NCBI RefSeq assembly: GCF_001449115.1
Contig: NZ_LAIJ01000012.1
Coordinates: 186,001-250,000 of the forward strand
Length of the DNA: 64,000 bases
Reading direction: 5' to 3'
From: Occallatibacter gabretensis
GTDB taxonomy: Bacteria; Acidobacteriota; Terriglobia; Terriglobales; Acidobacteriaceae
The notes beneath the pieces are model-generated. The model was not told where the DNA came from and made no database searches. It saw nothing but the letters and a program-made list of their open reading frames with translations. The position numbers and the translations under genes are program-made. How positions within the stretch are numbered: the stretch's first letter is position 1; every line of letters starts with the position of its first letter. Shown in pieces: positions 25,930-34,241 of this stretch.

Positions 25930-26931
25930 CTACTGGAGCGAATAGATCGTCTGGAGTACCTTTTCTGCAACGCTCGAAGGCAGCGGAGCGTAGGAGAGTC
26001 CCGAAGCCTCGCTCTCACCGGACTTCACGATCCAGCTCAACATATCCTTGAGTACCTTGCCCTTGGCTGGATCCACTGATTTCACAGGAATAAGCAGATA
26101 AGTGAAGCTCGAGATCGGGTAGGCATCCGCGCCTGGAGCGTTGGTGATGGACACGCGGTAGTCGGCCGGCATGGCCTTCACACTGGCAGCCGCGGCCGTC
26201 ACGCCTTCAATTGAGCCGCGCACAAAATTGCCCGAGGCGTTTTTCACTTCGCCAAAGCTGATCTTGTTCTGCAGAGCGTAAATCAGTTCCACGTAGCCGA
26301 TGGCTCCGCCCATCTGGCGCACCAACCCGGCCACGCCCTCATTGCCCTTGCCACCCACTCCGGTGGGCCAGTTGGGAGACGTTCCGGAGCCCGGGCCGCC
26401 CTTCCAATCGCTGCTTACCTTGCTCAGGTAGTCGGTGAAAATGAAGCTCGTGCCGGAGCCGTCTGAGCGGTGCACCACGATGATCTTCTTGTCCGGCAGT
26501 GATACGCCCGGATTGTCCTTGGCGATCCGCGAATCGTTCCAGTTGGTGATCTTATTCAGGTAAATGTCGGCCAGCACATCACCGGAGAACTTGAGGTTAG
26601 TCACGCCCGGCACGTTGAAGACAGGCACCACGGCACCCAGCACCGTGGGAATGTGCACCAGCTTGATCGACGAGGAGGAAAGCTGCGCATCGGTCATCGG
26701 CATGTCAGAAGCGCCAAAGTCTACCTTGCCCTGCGTAACCTGCGTGATGCCGCCGCCGGAACCGATCGACTGGTAGTTCACTTCCACGCCGGGATGCGCC
26801 GTGCTGTACTCAGAAAACCATTTGGAATAAATGGGTAGAGGGAAGGATGCGCCCGCTCCCGTAACCTTCTGCGCGTGGGCTGCGCCCATCGCCAACATCA
26901 ACAAACCAACGGCAATACCAGTCTTCTTCAT
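25930..26931 (-). CDS. pstS: Phosphate-binding protein PstS
   Basis: 333 residues from ATG 26931 (GGGAG upstream); the longer frame to 26994 is not needed. Signal peptide KKTGIAVGLLMLAMGAAHA. The mature start KVTGAGASFPLPIYSKWF, then SIGSGGGITQV and SDMPMTD, are hallmark PstS ligand-site motifs, and VVHRSDGSGTSFIFTDYL is the second one. It captures phosphate in the periplasm for PstCAB, which is not in this window. Sits directly downstream of phoR-phoB on the same strand, so likely expressed with them under phosphate limitation. Confidence 0.95.
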   Translation of the reverse strand: MKKTGIAVGLLMLAMGAAHAQKVTGAGASFPLPIYSKWFSEYSTAHPGVEVNYQSIGSGGGITQVTQGKVDFGASDMPMTDAQLSSSSIKLVHIPTVLGAVVPVFNVPGVTNLKFSGDVLADIYLNKITNWNDSRIAKDNPGVSLPDKKIIVVHRSDGSGTSFIFTDYLSKVSSDWKGGPGSGTSPNWPTGVGGKGNEGVAGLVRQMGGAIGYVELIYALQNKISFGEVKNASGNFVRGSIEGVTAAAASVKAMPADYRVSITNAPGADAYPISSFTYLLIPVKSVDPAKGKVLKDMLSWIVKSGESEASGLSYAPLPSSVAEKVLQTIYSLQ

Positions 26932-27055
26932 CTTGCTCTCCCTTGCAGATCCAGCGTTCAAAGTAGATTCTTCCTGAAACGCTCTCAACTTCATATAGAT
27001 TTTCTAAGGATATTGTTACGGGGAGTTGAATGCCATTCGAAAAATAGGTACTTAA

Positions 27056-28468
27056 TCAAGCGCTTGCTGCCTTGGATGCCGTATCCAGGGATGCCGCCGA
27101 GCTGACAACGGGGAGTGCAAACCAGAACGTCGCACCCGACCCCAGTTCGCTCTCCGCCCAGATGCGCCCGCCGTGCGCTCGCACAATCTGCGCCACAATC
27201 GCCAGGCCAAGCCCCGTGCCGCCCGATTCTCGCGAGCGTGCTTTATCTACCCGGTAAAAGCGCTCAAAGATTCGGTCCAGGTGTTCCGAGGCAATGCCGG
27301 GTCCGAAATCCTGCACGAAAAATTCAACATCCGTGTCCATCTTCTTTGCGCCAACACGGATCTTCTGGCCCGTCCCACCATACTTAAGCGCATTCTCAAT
27401 TAGGTTGCCAAAGACCTGATTCATCGCGTCAGGATCCACCTGAACCAGATCATTTGGTGCGCCGGCGCTCTCCAGTTCTACGCCTGAGTCCACAATCAGA
27501 CCGCCTAGAGACTCCAAGGCATCCGCCACGAGTGCATTCGCGCGCATCGGCTGACGGGTCAGCTTATAGTCCGGACTTTCTACGCCGGCCAACGCCAAAA
27601 GGTCTTCCGTCAGTCGGCTCATGCGGCGTGCATTCTTTTGAATCACGGAGAGAAACTCACGCGCCGTCTCCGGACTAGCCATCGGAGCCTCGATCAGTGT
27701 CTCAACGTAACCCTGAATGGAGGTGAGTGGCGTCCGCAGTTCATGGCTCACATTGGCAATAAAATCGCGACGCGAACGCTCGGCTGCTTCAACGCGCGTC
27801 ACATCATGCAGCACGGCAATCGCGCCACCGGAGGGCAGCGGAGCGGCGTTAATCTCAAAGATGCGTCCGGGTTTGAGTGAGCTGGACCGTCCGCTCATGA
27901 CCTCGCCGGTTTCAAGCGCGCCTTTCACGCAGGCCAGCAGATCGGGGTCGCGTACAGAGTGCACCAGCGAGCGGCCCACGCGAATCTGGGTGCCGGCAAT
28001 GCGCTGCATTACGGAATTCGACCAGCGAACCTGGCCCTCCGTCGTTACTGCGACCACGGCTTCTTGCATGGAATTCAGCATGGTCGCCAGCTCCTGGCGC
28101 CGGTCTTCAATCTCTGCAAAGCTCTGTCCGAGCTGTTCCGCGGTCTGGTTCAGCGCAGCTTCCATGGAGGAAAGCTCATCATCCTCTGTCCGCAGGCGCG
28201 CAGTCAGGTCGCCTGCGGCAATCCTATGAGCGAATTCCACCACCTGCCGCAACCGCCCGGTGATGCCAAAGGCTACCCATGCCGCCACCGGCAATGCAGC
28301 AGCCAGCGCAATCAGGCCGCTCCAAAGCGCTTCGCGGGTAAGCCGATGGAACGTATCCACCGGCCCCGCAGGAAGCATCTGCCGAAAGACAAGCTCCATG
28401 ACCGCTGTATGGAAGATCAGCAACAGGGCAAAGAGTCCCAGCAGTTTGGTAAAGACTTTGCGGGTCAA
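27056..28468 (-). CDS. phoR: Phosphate-regulon sensor histidine kinase PhoR
   Basis: 470 residues. Two N-terminal membrane segments (about 5-28 and 48-70), HAMP region (RQVVEFAHRIAAGDLTARLR), a PAS-type domain (about 128-225), then the HisKA box SHELRTPLTS with His242, N box EVFGNLIENALKYGG-like (NQVFGNLIENALKYGG), and the ATP-lid motifs DFGPGI and GGTGLGLAIV. It senses phosphate status through the Pst system and phosphorylates PhoB. Gene order phoB, phoR, pstS on one strand supports the assignment. Confidence 0.93.
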   Translation of the reverse strand: MTRKVFTKLLGLFALLLIFHTAVMELVFRQMLPAGPVDTFHRLTREALWSGLIALAAALPVAAWVAFGITGRLRQVVEFAHRIAAGDLTARLRTEDDELSSMEAALNQTAEQLGQSFAEIEDRRQELATMLNSMQEAVVAVTTEGQVRWSNSVMQRIAGTQIRVGRSLVHSVRDPDLLACVKGALETGEVMSGRSSSLKPGRIFEINAAPLPSGGAIAVLHDVTRVEAAERSRRDFIANVSHELRTPLTSIQGYVETLIEAPMASPETAREFLSVIQKNARRMSRLTEDLLALAGVESPDYKLTRQPMRANALVADALESLGGLIVDSGVELESAGAPNDLVQVDPDAMNQVFGNLIENALKYGGTGQKIRVGAKKMDTDVEFFVQDFGPGIASEHLDRIFERFYRVDKARSRESGGTGLGLAIVAQIVRAHGGRIWAESELGSGATFWFALPVVSSAASLDTASKAASA

Positions 28469-28503
28469 TCGGCTCGGCTCCTGTCGCTCTTGGTCGAGAT
28501 GCT

Positions 28504-29199
28504 CTACTCTTTCGGGATCTCGAAGCGGTATCCGGCTCCGCGCACAGTTTTCAAATAGCGCGGATTCTCCGGATCTACTTCGATTTTTTCACGAATGCGG
28601 CGCACGTACACATCCACCGACCGCGGAGTCACAAAACGCGCATCACCCCATACCGCATCCAGCAGGTGATCGCGGCTGTACACACGGCCTGGATGCCGCG
28701 CTAGGTAGTCGAGCAGACGGAATTCAGTGGCCGTGGTTGTGGTGAGTTGGCCGCGAACCGTCAACTGCATCGCATTGGCGTCGATCACGACCTCCTCAAA
28801 CTGAATGACCGACGGAGAAGTGGGCCGCTCAAAGCGCCGCAGAACCGCTTTCACTCGGGCCACCAGCTCACGCGTTGCAAACGGCTTGGTAATGTAGTCA
28901 TCCGCGCCCAGTTCAAGCCCGAGCACGCGATCGTTTTCCGCCGCGCGCGCCGTCAGAAAGATGATGGGAATGGTGGAGAGCGCCTGGTTGCTGCGCAGCC
29001 GCCGGCACACGTCCAGTCCATCGCCGCCGGGCACCATAATGTCCAGAAGAAATAGCGCGGGCGGCTGCCGCTCCGCGTCAGGGATTAAGTTGGTGGGGGT
29101 CAGATAGGGGCGTACGGCAAATCCCGCTGTTTCAAGGTGATGCTGCACCAGGCGGGAAATATCTGCATCGTCTTCCAGCACAAATACGGATTGACTCAA
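28504..29199 (-). CDS. phoB: Phosphate-regulon response regulator PhoB (OmpR family)
   Basis: 231 residues from TTG 29199 (GAGG 9 nt upstream); the open frame reaches 29292 but lacks a good start there. Receiver domain with acidic pocket VLEDDAD and phosphoacceptor Asp53 (LLDIMVPG), T/A and Lys motifs (FLTARA, GADDYITKPF), then an OmpR winged helix (TTTTATEFRLLDYLARHPGRVYSRDHLLDAVWG... RSVDVYVRRIREKIE). PhoB binds Pho boxes and activates phosphate genes. I could not identify a clear Pho box before pstS. Upstream of phoR with a 35-bp gap. Confidence 0.92.
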   Translation of the reverse strand: MSQSVFVLEDDADISRLVQHHLETAGFAVRPYLTPTNLIPDAERQPPALFLLDIMVPGGDGLDVCRRLRSNQALSTIPIIFLTARAAENDRVLGLELGADDYITKPFATRELVARVKAVLRRFERPTSPSVIQFEEVVIDANAMQLTVRGQLTTTTATEFRLLDYLARHPGRVYSRDHLLDAVWGDARFVTPRSVDVYVRRIREKIEVDPENPRYLKTVRGAGYRFEIPKE

Positions 29200-29346
29200 C
29201 CGGATTATCCTCAGCCGGCGGCCGTTCAATTTGGGTGCCGAGACCGCACGGAATTGTGAACAGGTTACTGCATTGAGGCAAATAAATTGCAAACGTATGA
29301 TGAATTTGGCCTGGAAGGCGGGTTTCGCTGAGGCACTAAATCTGGC

Positions 29347-30540
29347 TTAAGTCCCGGTTTTTGCCAGATCCAGCTGTTTTTCTATTTCCAGCGCCTTGGC
29401 TTCCTTGGCCACTCTCTGCTTCTCCGCGCGCTTGTTCTGTACTTCCTTCGAAGCCAGCCAGATAAGAGAAACGAAGGTTGCCGTAAGCAGCAATATTGCC
29501 GGGGTGCCGTGGAGTTGATCGAGGCCATCGGCATTCAAGTCGCCGTAGAGCATGGTCAACCCCGCAAAGACAAAAACAATATGCGCGCAGAAGACGCGCA
29601 GAGAAGCCTTGCCGAGCGTTAGAAATGGTTCGATCGATACTATTTTCAATAGAAATTTTCGCGCCCAGTAGACCAGCACCGTAAATGCGACCAGGTTCAA
29701 TACGCGTAGAGGGCCAATCTGCCACTTGTCCAGTTTCACGCCCAGCGCCTGGGACGTCAGATGCGGCCCCAGCCACTGGAAACGAACTCCAATAAAGAAG
29801 AGACAAACCGCACCGGCCATCGTGGCCGCCCAGCCGGGAATCTTGAAGAGCGGAGTCGTTTTCATAGCGGATTGCGCGCCAAGCCACAGACCGACAATCC
29901 ACACCGCTTGCCAGGCAAAGAGGTTGAATGCGCCAGTCTCTTGCAGCGGAATCTGCAGGTGCGTCACGTATACGATCCAGTTATGGACCAGGTCGCGTAG
30001 ACCGAACTGAGCCAGTATCCACACTGCTGCGCTACCGGCGAGAACCCACCTCCAACCAATCCGTGCCGCCGCGCTCAACGCCAGCGGTGTAACAAACAGG
30101 AAGGTCACATACATTGGCAAAATGTCCAGCAGCGGCGGGCAGTACAACAGCAACACGGAGCCGGCGATGGCAACCAGAGGATGGGCCAGGTAGAAGTCCA
30201 GCAGGTTGAGCAAAGCCGCCTTGTGAGTGTGAATCGCAATCTCCGCGATCACCGTGAAGGCAAATGCCAACATTAATAAGTGATAGCCATAGATTTTCAG
30301 CGAACGTTTCCACAGCCGCGTGCGCACGTTGGCGGGATTCAGCTGCAAATCCCGCATGTATAACCGCCCTACCAGAAGAGCGGAGATGAAAACAAACCCC
30401 TCCGCAGAGGAGATAAACCCAATCGGCTGGTTGACGAAATCGCTGTATCGCGTAGGCAGATGCGTCACCGTCATCCAGACAAGAAACAGCCCGCGTAACG
30501 CATCGAGTTCAGGACGGCGTTCGAGCTTAGGTAGCTGCAT
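29347..30540 (-). CDS. opgC: OpgC-family membrane acyltransferase
   Basis: 397 residues; start ATG 30540 is preferred over GTG 30543. About ten hydrophobic segments. The N terminus has RRPELDALRGLFLVWMTVTHLP, the signature RxxxLDxxRGxxL of OpgC, which adds succinyl groups to osmoregulated periplasmic glucans in Proteobacteria. The C terminus is a charged coil (KEVQNKRAEKQRVAKEAKALEIEK). In Acidobacteria the glucan substrate is unproven; no opgG/opgH neighbour is visible. Family firm, role inferred. Confidence 0.8.
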   Translation of the reverse strand: MQLPKLERRPELDALRGLFLVWMTVTHLPTRYSDFVNQPIGFISSAEGFVFISALLVGRLYMRDLQLNPANVRTRLWKRSLKIYGYHLLMLAFAFTVIAEIAIHTHKAALLNLLDFYLAHPLVAIAGSVLLLYCPPLLDILPMYVTFLFVTPLALSAAARIGWRWVLAGSAAVWILAQFGLRDLVHNWIVYVTHLQIPLQETGAFNLFAWQAVWIVGLWLGAQSAMKTTPLFKIPGWAATMAGAVCLFFIGVRFQWLGPHLTSQALGVKLDKWQIGPLRVLNLVAFTVLVYWARKFLLKIVSIEPFLTLGKASLRVFCAHIVFVFAGLTMLYGDLNADGLDQLHGTPAILLLTATFVSLIWLASKEVQNKRAEKQRVAKEAKALEIEKQLDLAKTGT

Positions 30541-30807
30541 CACTCATCCTGCAAGGTAAAGTCCTTCATCTGTTTAGACGTCCGCGCGAAGCACGAGTTG
30601 TCTCCACAGCACATGTAAACCGACAGATAGAAACTGTAGCTTTACTTTTTTGTTGACTTGCGCCGTTTGCTCTGCAACACTGCGTCTCCATACCACGCTT
30701 ACCGGTTGCCAGCCCTCTGATCTCACTGGCAATGCCTCGCACGAAGTTGGACCAGCCAGTCAGGTCTGTATGGCCCTTATGAACACAACAAAAGAGGAGG
30801 AGTTATT
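30541..30807. other. Intergenic region before aqpZ
   Basis: Divergent gap of 267 bp. A -35-like TTGACT (30653) lies 17 bp upstream of AACACT, a weak -10, and would serve the aquaporin gene. A GAGGAGG ribosome binding site precedes the GTG start at 30808. No gene or inverted repeat seen. Confidence 0.4.
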
Positions 30808-31554
30808 GTGAAAAAGTATCTTGCAGAGCTGATAGGTACGTTCATTCTGGTGCTTTTTGGCTGCGGAACGGCCGTTGTGGCAGGCGATAAGGTAGGAGTC
30901 TTAGGAATCGCATTCGCCTTTGGCTTTGGGCTGATCGCGGCAGCATATGGTATTGGACCCGTCTCGGGCTGCCATATTAACCCTGCCGTAAGCCTCGGCG
31001 TCTTTACCGCCGGGCGCATGGGATTGAAGGATTTACTGGGTTACTGGGTCGGCCAATTCCTCGGTGGCATCCTGGGAGCGTGGGTGGTTTCGATTATCGC
31101 TACCGGGCTGCTCAGCGGTTACAGCATTGCAACAAGCGGCCTGGGGCAGGATGGTTGGGGCCCTGGCTATCAGGCCGGCTATGGTGTAGGCGCGGCCTTC
31201 GTGTTTGAGTTTGTGGCTACCTTTATCTTTCTCATTACCATTCTCGGTTCCACGCAAAAGGCTGCTCCGGCAGGATTCGCAGGCCTGGTCATCGGCATCA
31301 CCCTTGTCGTCATCCACATCTTCGGTATTCGCATTACCGGCGTCAGCGTGAACCCCGCGCGCAGCTTAGGCCCCGCGCTCTTTGTTGGAGGACAGGCGCT
31401 CAACCAGGTCTGGCTTTTCTTTGCAGCGCCATTCCTCGGCGCGCTCCTCGCCGGTTTGCTCTTTCGTATAAGGTTGCTTGATGCTGAGACTGAGATTCCG
31501 GTTCTGAGTTCAGTTACGACCTCTGCACCCTCCCCGTTTCAGGCAGAAGCATAA
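30808..31554 (+). CDS. aqpZ: Aquaporin Z
   Basis: 248 residues, GTG start with a GAGGAGG site. Six membrane segments with two half-helices carrying the NPA motifs: residues 58-60 (HINPAVS) and 182-184 (VNPARS). Selectivity residues H170 (VIHIFGI) and R185 match AqpZ, a water channel; a glycerol facilitator would have Gly/Asp at these sites. Orphan gene with its own strong terminator. The C-terminal tail is longer than in E. coli. Confidence 0.93.
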   Translation: MKKYLAELIGTFILVLFGCGTAVVAGDKVGVLGIAFAFGFGLIAAAYGIGPVSGCHINPAVSLGVFTAGRMGLKDLLGYWVGQFLGGILGAWVVSIIATGLLSGYSIATSGLGQDGWGPGYQAGYGVGAAFVFEFVATFIFLITILGSTQKAAPAGFAGLVIGITLVVIHIFGIRITGVSVNPARSLGPALFVGGQALNQVWLFFAAPFLGALLAGLLFRIRLLDAETEIPVLSSVTTSAPSPFQAEA

Positions 31555-31586
31555 GCATCCTTCGCATGCATATGTGTCACACAACA

Positions 31587-31621
31587 AACCCCGGCAAGCG
31601 TTATGCCTGCCGGGGTTCTTG
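31587..31621 (+). terminator. Rho-independent terminator
   Basis: AACCCCGGCA (31587-31596) pairs perfectly with TGCCGGGGTT (31608-31617), loop of 11, followed by CTTGTTTGTTGTTTT. Ends aqpZ and faces the converging rsr gene. Confidence 0.85.
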
Positions 31622-31641
31622 TTTGTTGTTTTCGTTCTCAC

Positions 31642-32997
31642 TCAGTGCATGACGGCAGTTTCGCCGGATTCAAGCGCGGCAATGTAGTCCAGTACTGCCT
31701 CACTCCAGCCGTCGATATGTGTCCACTCGCCATAGCCAACGCCATTCCGGTAGCTGGCCACATTGATCACGTACCCTCTGCCGCTGGGACCGGGCACATG
31801 ATCGTGCGTCTGCTCATCCGTGATGACCACCACACGGTCATAGCTGGTACGGCTCTCGTCCATCGCCTTGTTCAGCGCGCGTCCGAGATACGTGCCCATA
31901 TGCGGCTGGCTTCCGTCGAGCGCATCCCGCAAGGCCATTCCGCGCCGTGAGGGAATCAGCTTCGCGTCCTCGGAGAAGGTGTAGATCGTAATCTTCTCCG
32001 CGATCTCGCGCAGCAGAATCGCCAGCCCGTACGCAGCATCGGCACGGCGCATCTCCGACTGCCTGGAAAGGCCAGCATCCATCGAACCGGATACGTCCAC
32101 CAGCAGCAAGGTATGCCCCGCAAGCCCTCCGCCACGATCCTCCAGAGAGCGGAACATGGCATTCTCCAGCCCGTCTTCCCACTGTGGAGCGTGACGCGCA
32201 GCAGATAGAAAGCGAAAGGGCAGAACCCGTTCCGCCCTCATCCCTGCCAGCGCTGCAAGCACCAGAGCCTCATCCACTCCAGCCTCGCGCATGTTGCGGA
32301 GATTCCGCAGAAGAGCGAGCGCGCCAAGCTTGCGCCCGGTGAGCAGCCGCTCCCAGGTCTCACGCTTGCTATCGCCCTCGCCGCGTCCTGCTGCAGAGAG
32401 CGCAACCTCCCACGTGTTGGGCGCAGTAAGCGCATTTGCGGCGAGCCGCTTCCACAGCGACTCCTGCTCTGCATTCGCAGGCCGCGCGTGGCAGAGAAAG
32501 AGCACATCCCGCAGACGAACCGCTCCAGCGCGATCATACTTTGCCAGCGCGTACTCGTCGAACTTGCCGAAGGCGCGAGCGAGCCCCTTCTTGACCTGCG
32601 CGGAAAGCGGCTGCTTTCCACCAGACCAATAAATGGCCGTGAATTCGGCCAGCTCGTCGGCCCGCTGAATTACCCGCTCCAGGGTCTCCGCAACAAGTGC
32701 GCGATGCGAGGTATGGCGAGCCATCTCGCGCACCAGCAACAGCGGCACGTGGCGCAGCTTCATCTGCTCGCGTGCTTCCACTGCTAGCGCGGCGACCTGC
32801 TGAGCCTGCACACGAGGCACAAGCTCGCGAATGCGGCCTGCAATCTGCACGCCATCCTCGTAGAACTCATCCTCCCACAGCATGCAAGAGAGCACCGAAC
32901 GCCGTAGCGCCTGCTCCGCCGTCACCAGTCGGGCAGGTGCGCCCTCATACGTGTGAGGTGCAGAAACGTGCCCCAATTTCAAAATATTCAATCGCAT
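31642..32997 (-). CDS. rsr: Ro60-like RNA-binding protein Rsr (TROVE and VWA domains)
   Basis: 451 residues. N-terminal helical TROVE ring domain, about 1-285 (LRHVPLLLVREMARH, NTWEVALSAAGRG, WERLLTGRKLGALALLRNLRNM), that in Ro60 holds Y RNA and the ends of misfolded RNA. C-terminal VWA domain with MIDAS DVSGS (Asp301, Ser303, Ser305) and VVVITDEQ. It acts in RNA quality control, in some bacteria as a tether of Y RNA to PNPase. Strong AAAGGAGG site before ATG 32997. Upstream on the same strand lie two Y RNAs and a small cysteine-rich protein gene, so Y RNA and Ro protein are made as one cluster. Confidence 0.92.
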   Translation of the reverse strand: MRLNILKLGHVSAPHTYEGAPARLVTAEQALRRSVLSCMLWEDEFYEDGVQIAGRIRELVPRVQAQQVAALAVEAREQMKLRHVPLLLVREMARHTSHRALVAETLERVIQRADELAEFTAIYWSGGKQPLSAQVKKGLARAFGKFDEYALAKYDRAGAVRLRDVLFLCHARPANAEQESLWKRLAANALTAPNTWEVALSAAGRGEGDSKRETWERLLTGRKLGALALLRNLRNMREAGVDEALVLAALAGMRAERVLPFRFLSAARHAPQWEDGLENAMFRSLEDRGGGLAGHTLLLVDVSGSMDAGLSRQSEMRRADAAYGLAILLREIAEKITIYTFSEDAKLIPSRRGMALRDALDGSQPHMGTYLGRALNKAMDESRTSYDRVVVITDEQTHDHVPGPSGRGYVINVASYRNGVGYGEWTHIDGWSEAVLDYIAALESGETAVMH

Positions 32998-33030
32998 TGT
33001 TCCTGCCTCCTTTCATGAAATTCAAAACAT

Positions 33031-33158
33031 CTGCCGGGGAAAATCGGGTGCGGCAAGCTACGCTGGACCGAAGCCCAGCGGCAGGATTCGAACCTGCGAC
33101 TTCCGCTGATAAGCGGCGCTCTACCGACTGAAGTATCCGTACCCTGCGCCACCGGCAG
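33031..33158 (-). ncRNA. Bacterial Y RNA, YrlA-like copy 1
   Basis: 128 nt. Its ends pair (CTGCCGG / CCGGCAG). Next is the bulged helix GGGT-A-CGG / CCG-C-ACCC expected for Ro binding. The rest is a circularly permuted tRNA body: T-arm GCAGG-TTCGAAT-CCTGC, acceptor stem CGCTGG/CCAGCG closed by a GCTTCGGT loop, a D-arm whose halves (AGCTT and TCAGTCGGTAGAGC) sit at opposite ends, and an anticodon-like stem CCGCT/AGCGG. Thus the Y helix exits from the D-loop. The 5' end abuts the stop of the small CxxC gene and the 3' end lies 33 nt before rsr. Functional assignment by structure and context; not a true tRNA, as acceptor ends are joined. Confidence 0.85.
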
Positions 33159-33503
33159 CTATTTGCGTGCAACCTCTTCAAGTTCGTCCTCTGGCTCCTC
33201 TGCAGGAGTTACGATGACACGCGCAAATCCACTTCCTCTGAAGCCGGGCGTCGGCTTGCGGCGCGCATCTTCACTGAAGCTCAATGCCAACTTGTCCATC
33301 TGTTCCCAACTCGGCCTGTGCTTGTCCCAATAATCTGTGCACTCATGGACGACGAAGGGGACCACACGCGAAGGGCTCGAATTGGTGCAAATGACCAATA
33401 CATCCGACTCCCGGTAACCGGTGGTGTACTGGCCATGCTCGCATCCCTTACAGAGATGTGCGTTGCCCACCGGTGTGCCGTTCTTAACACTCGTGTTGCT
33501 CAT
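33159..33503 (-). CDS. Small four-cysteine protein between Y RNAs
   Basis: 114 residues. HLCKGCEHGQ near residue 16, then ICTN and HECTDYWDKHRPSWEQMDKLAL give Cys-x2-Cys ... Cys ... Cys, the spacing of a zinc ribbon or a small metal site; the C-terminal third is charged and probably disordered. I know no function. Its stop codon lies immediately before Y RNA copy 1 and its start 35 nt after Y RNA copy 2, so the RNA-protein-RNA-protein order suggests cotranscription and a role with Ro60/Y RNA. That link is from context only. No export signal. Confidence 0.7.
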   Translation of the reverse strand: MSNTSVKNGTPVGNAHLCKGCEHGQYTTGYRESDVLVICTNSSPSRVVPFVVHECTDYWDKHRPSWEQMDKLALSFSEDARRKPTPGFRGSGFARVIVTPAEEPEDELEEVARK

Positions 33504-33537
33504 GGCAATGCTTTCTAATCCGGATGAACCGGAATGC

Positions 33538-33674
33538 CTCGGCCGGGGAATTGTCGGTTGCGGAACATGAGGTGCTCTACCACTGAGCTACTTGTGCTTG
33601 CACACAAGGCAGGATTCGAACCTGCGACCACCCGCTTGTCATGCGAAGTATCCGTAACCTGCGCCACCGGCCGG
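33538..33674 (-). ncRNA. Bacterial Y RNA, YrlA-like copy 2
   Basis: 137 nt, first in the rsr cluster. Ends pair (CCGGCCGG / CCGGCC). The Ro helix is GGTT-A-CGG / CCG-C-AACC; relative to copy 1 one pair has changed on both sides (GGGT/ACCC), which supports the helix. A tRNA-like body follows in circular order: T-arm GCAGG-TTCGAAT-CCTGC, acceptor CTTGTG/CACAAG closed by TGCAAG, D-arm GCTC-AGTGGTA-GAGC, then an anticodon-like stem TCATG/CATGA whose loop is replaced by the Y helix. This is the layout reported for YrlA. Homology to copy 1 in helix and T-arm is plain. Confidence 0.85.
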
Positions 33675-34241
33675 TAAGTTAGTTGTCAGTGAAAACAAAG
33701 TAATCCTGTGCGATGCGAAGCTATGTTTCGCATCGCCGGAATGTTATCTGGACCACAAAAAAGTCGTCCGAGGGAACAACCGAAGACAGGGCTTTGGTCG
33801 ATTGTCGAGTCGATGTACCTGACTTCTACGCCACTCGGGCTGAACGCCATAAGCGCACGCTACTCAGCGATTGCACTGACACATTTGGTTCAAACTCAGA
33901 GAAAATGCAAGCAAGTTGCGTAGAAATCAGAATGCTTGCGGCTTAGAGGAAGGATCCAAACGAAGCCCGGAAACCGACGCAGCCTGTTTCAAGCTGTGCC
34001 AGCCAGTCCAACGAATTGTTCGTGACTTGAATCATCGGGCTTTCTCCTACGCAGAAATAACTTTGCCATAGGTTGAGAAAAGATGCAAGTCCATTCGTGC
34101 TGATTTTAGTTGTTTATTTCTTAAGTCCATATAACTTCCCGGATAGCTTTCTAAGTCTGAATGCACTCTCACTCATCGCCGAAGCCAGCTCCGTCACTAG
34201 CCTGTATGCTGATATCGAGTTTTACAAAGGAGGACTGCAGC
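33675..34241. other. Intergenic region upstream of the Ro cluster
   Basis: 567 bp without a believable gene. It contains a perfect hairpin at 33710-33736 and no clear sigma54 or sigma70 promoter for the Y RNA cluster. Short open frames near 33708-33946 lack ribosome binding sites. Confidence 0.4.
33710..33736. promoter_or_regulatory. 10-bp inverted repeat upstream of Y RNA copy 2
   Basis: GCGATGCGAA and TTCGCATCGC flank a 7-nt loop, 35 bp before the 5' end of Y RNA copy 2. It could be a regulator site or a terminator of an unseen transcript; no T-tract. Confidence 0.4.

Noticed and set aside
26932..27055. Pho box before pstS
   Set aside because: Short CTGTCAT-like direct repeats were sought but none is convincing.
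33573..33625. True tRNA genes at the Y RNA positions
   Set aside because: T-arm and D-arm are in permuted order with closed acceptor stems and no free CCA end; the ends form the Y helix instead.
33708..33946. Short open frames upstream of the Ro cluster
   Set aside because: No ribosome binding sites, and they overlap a hairpin.
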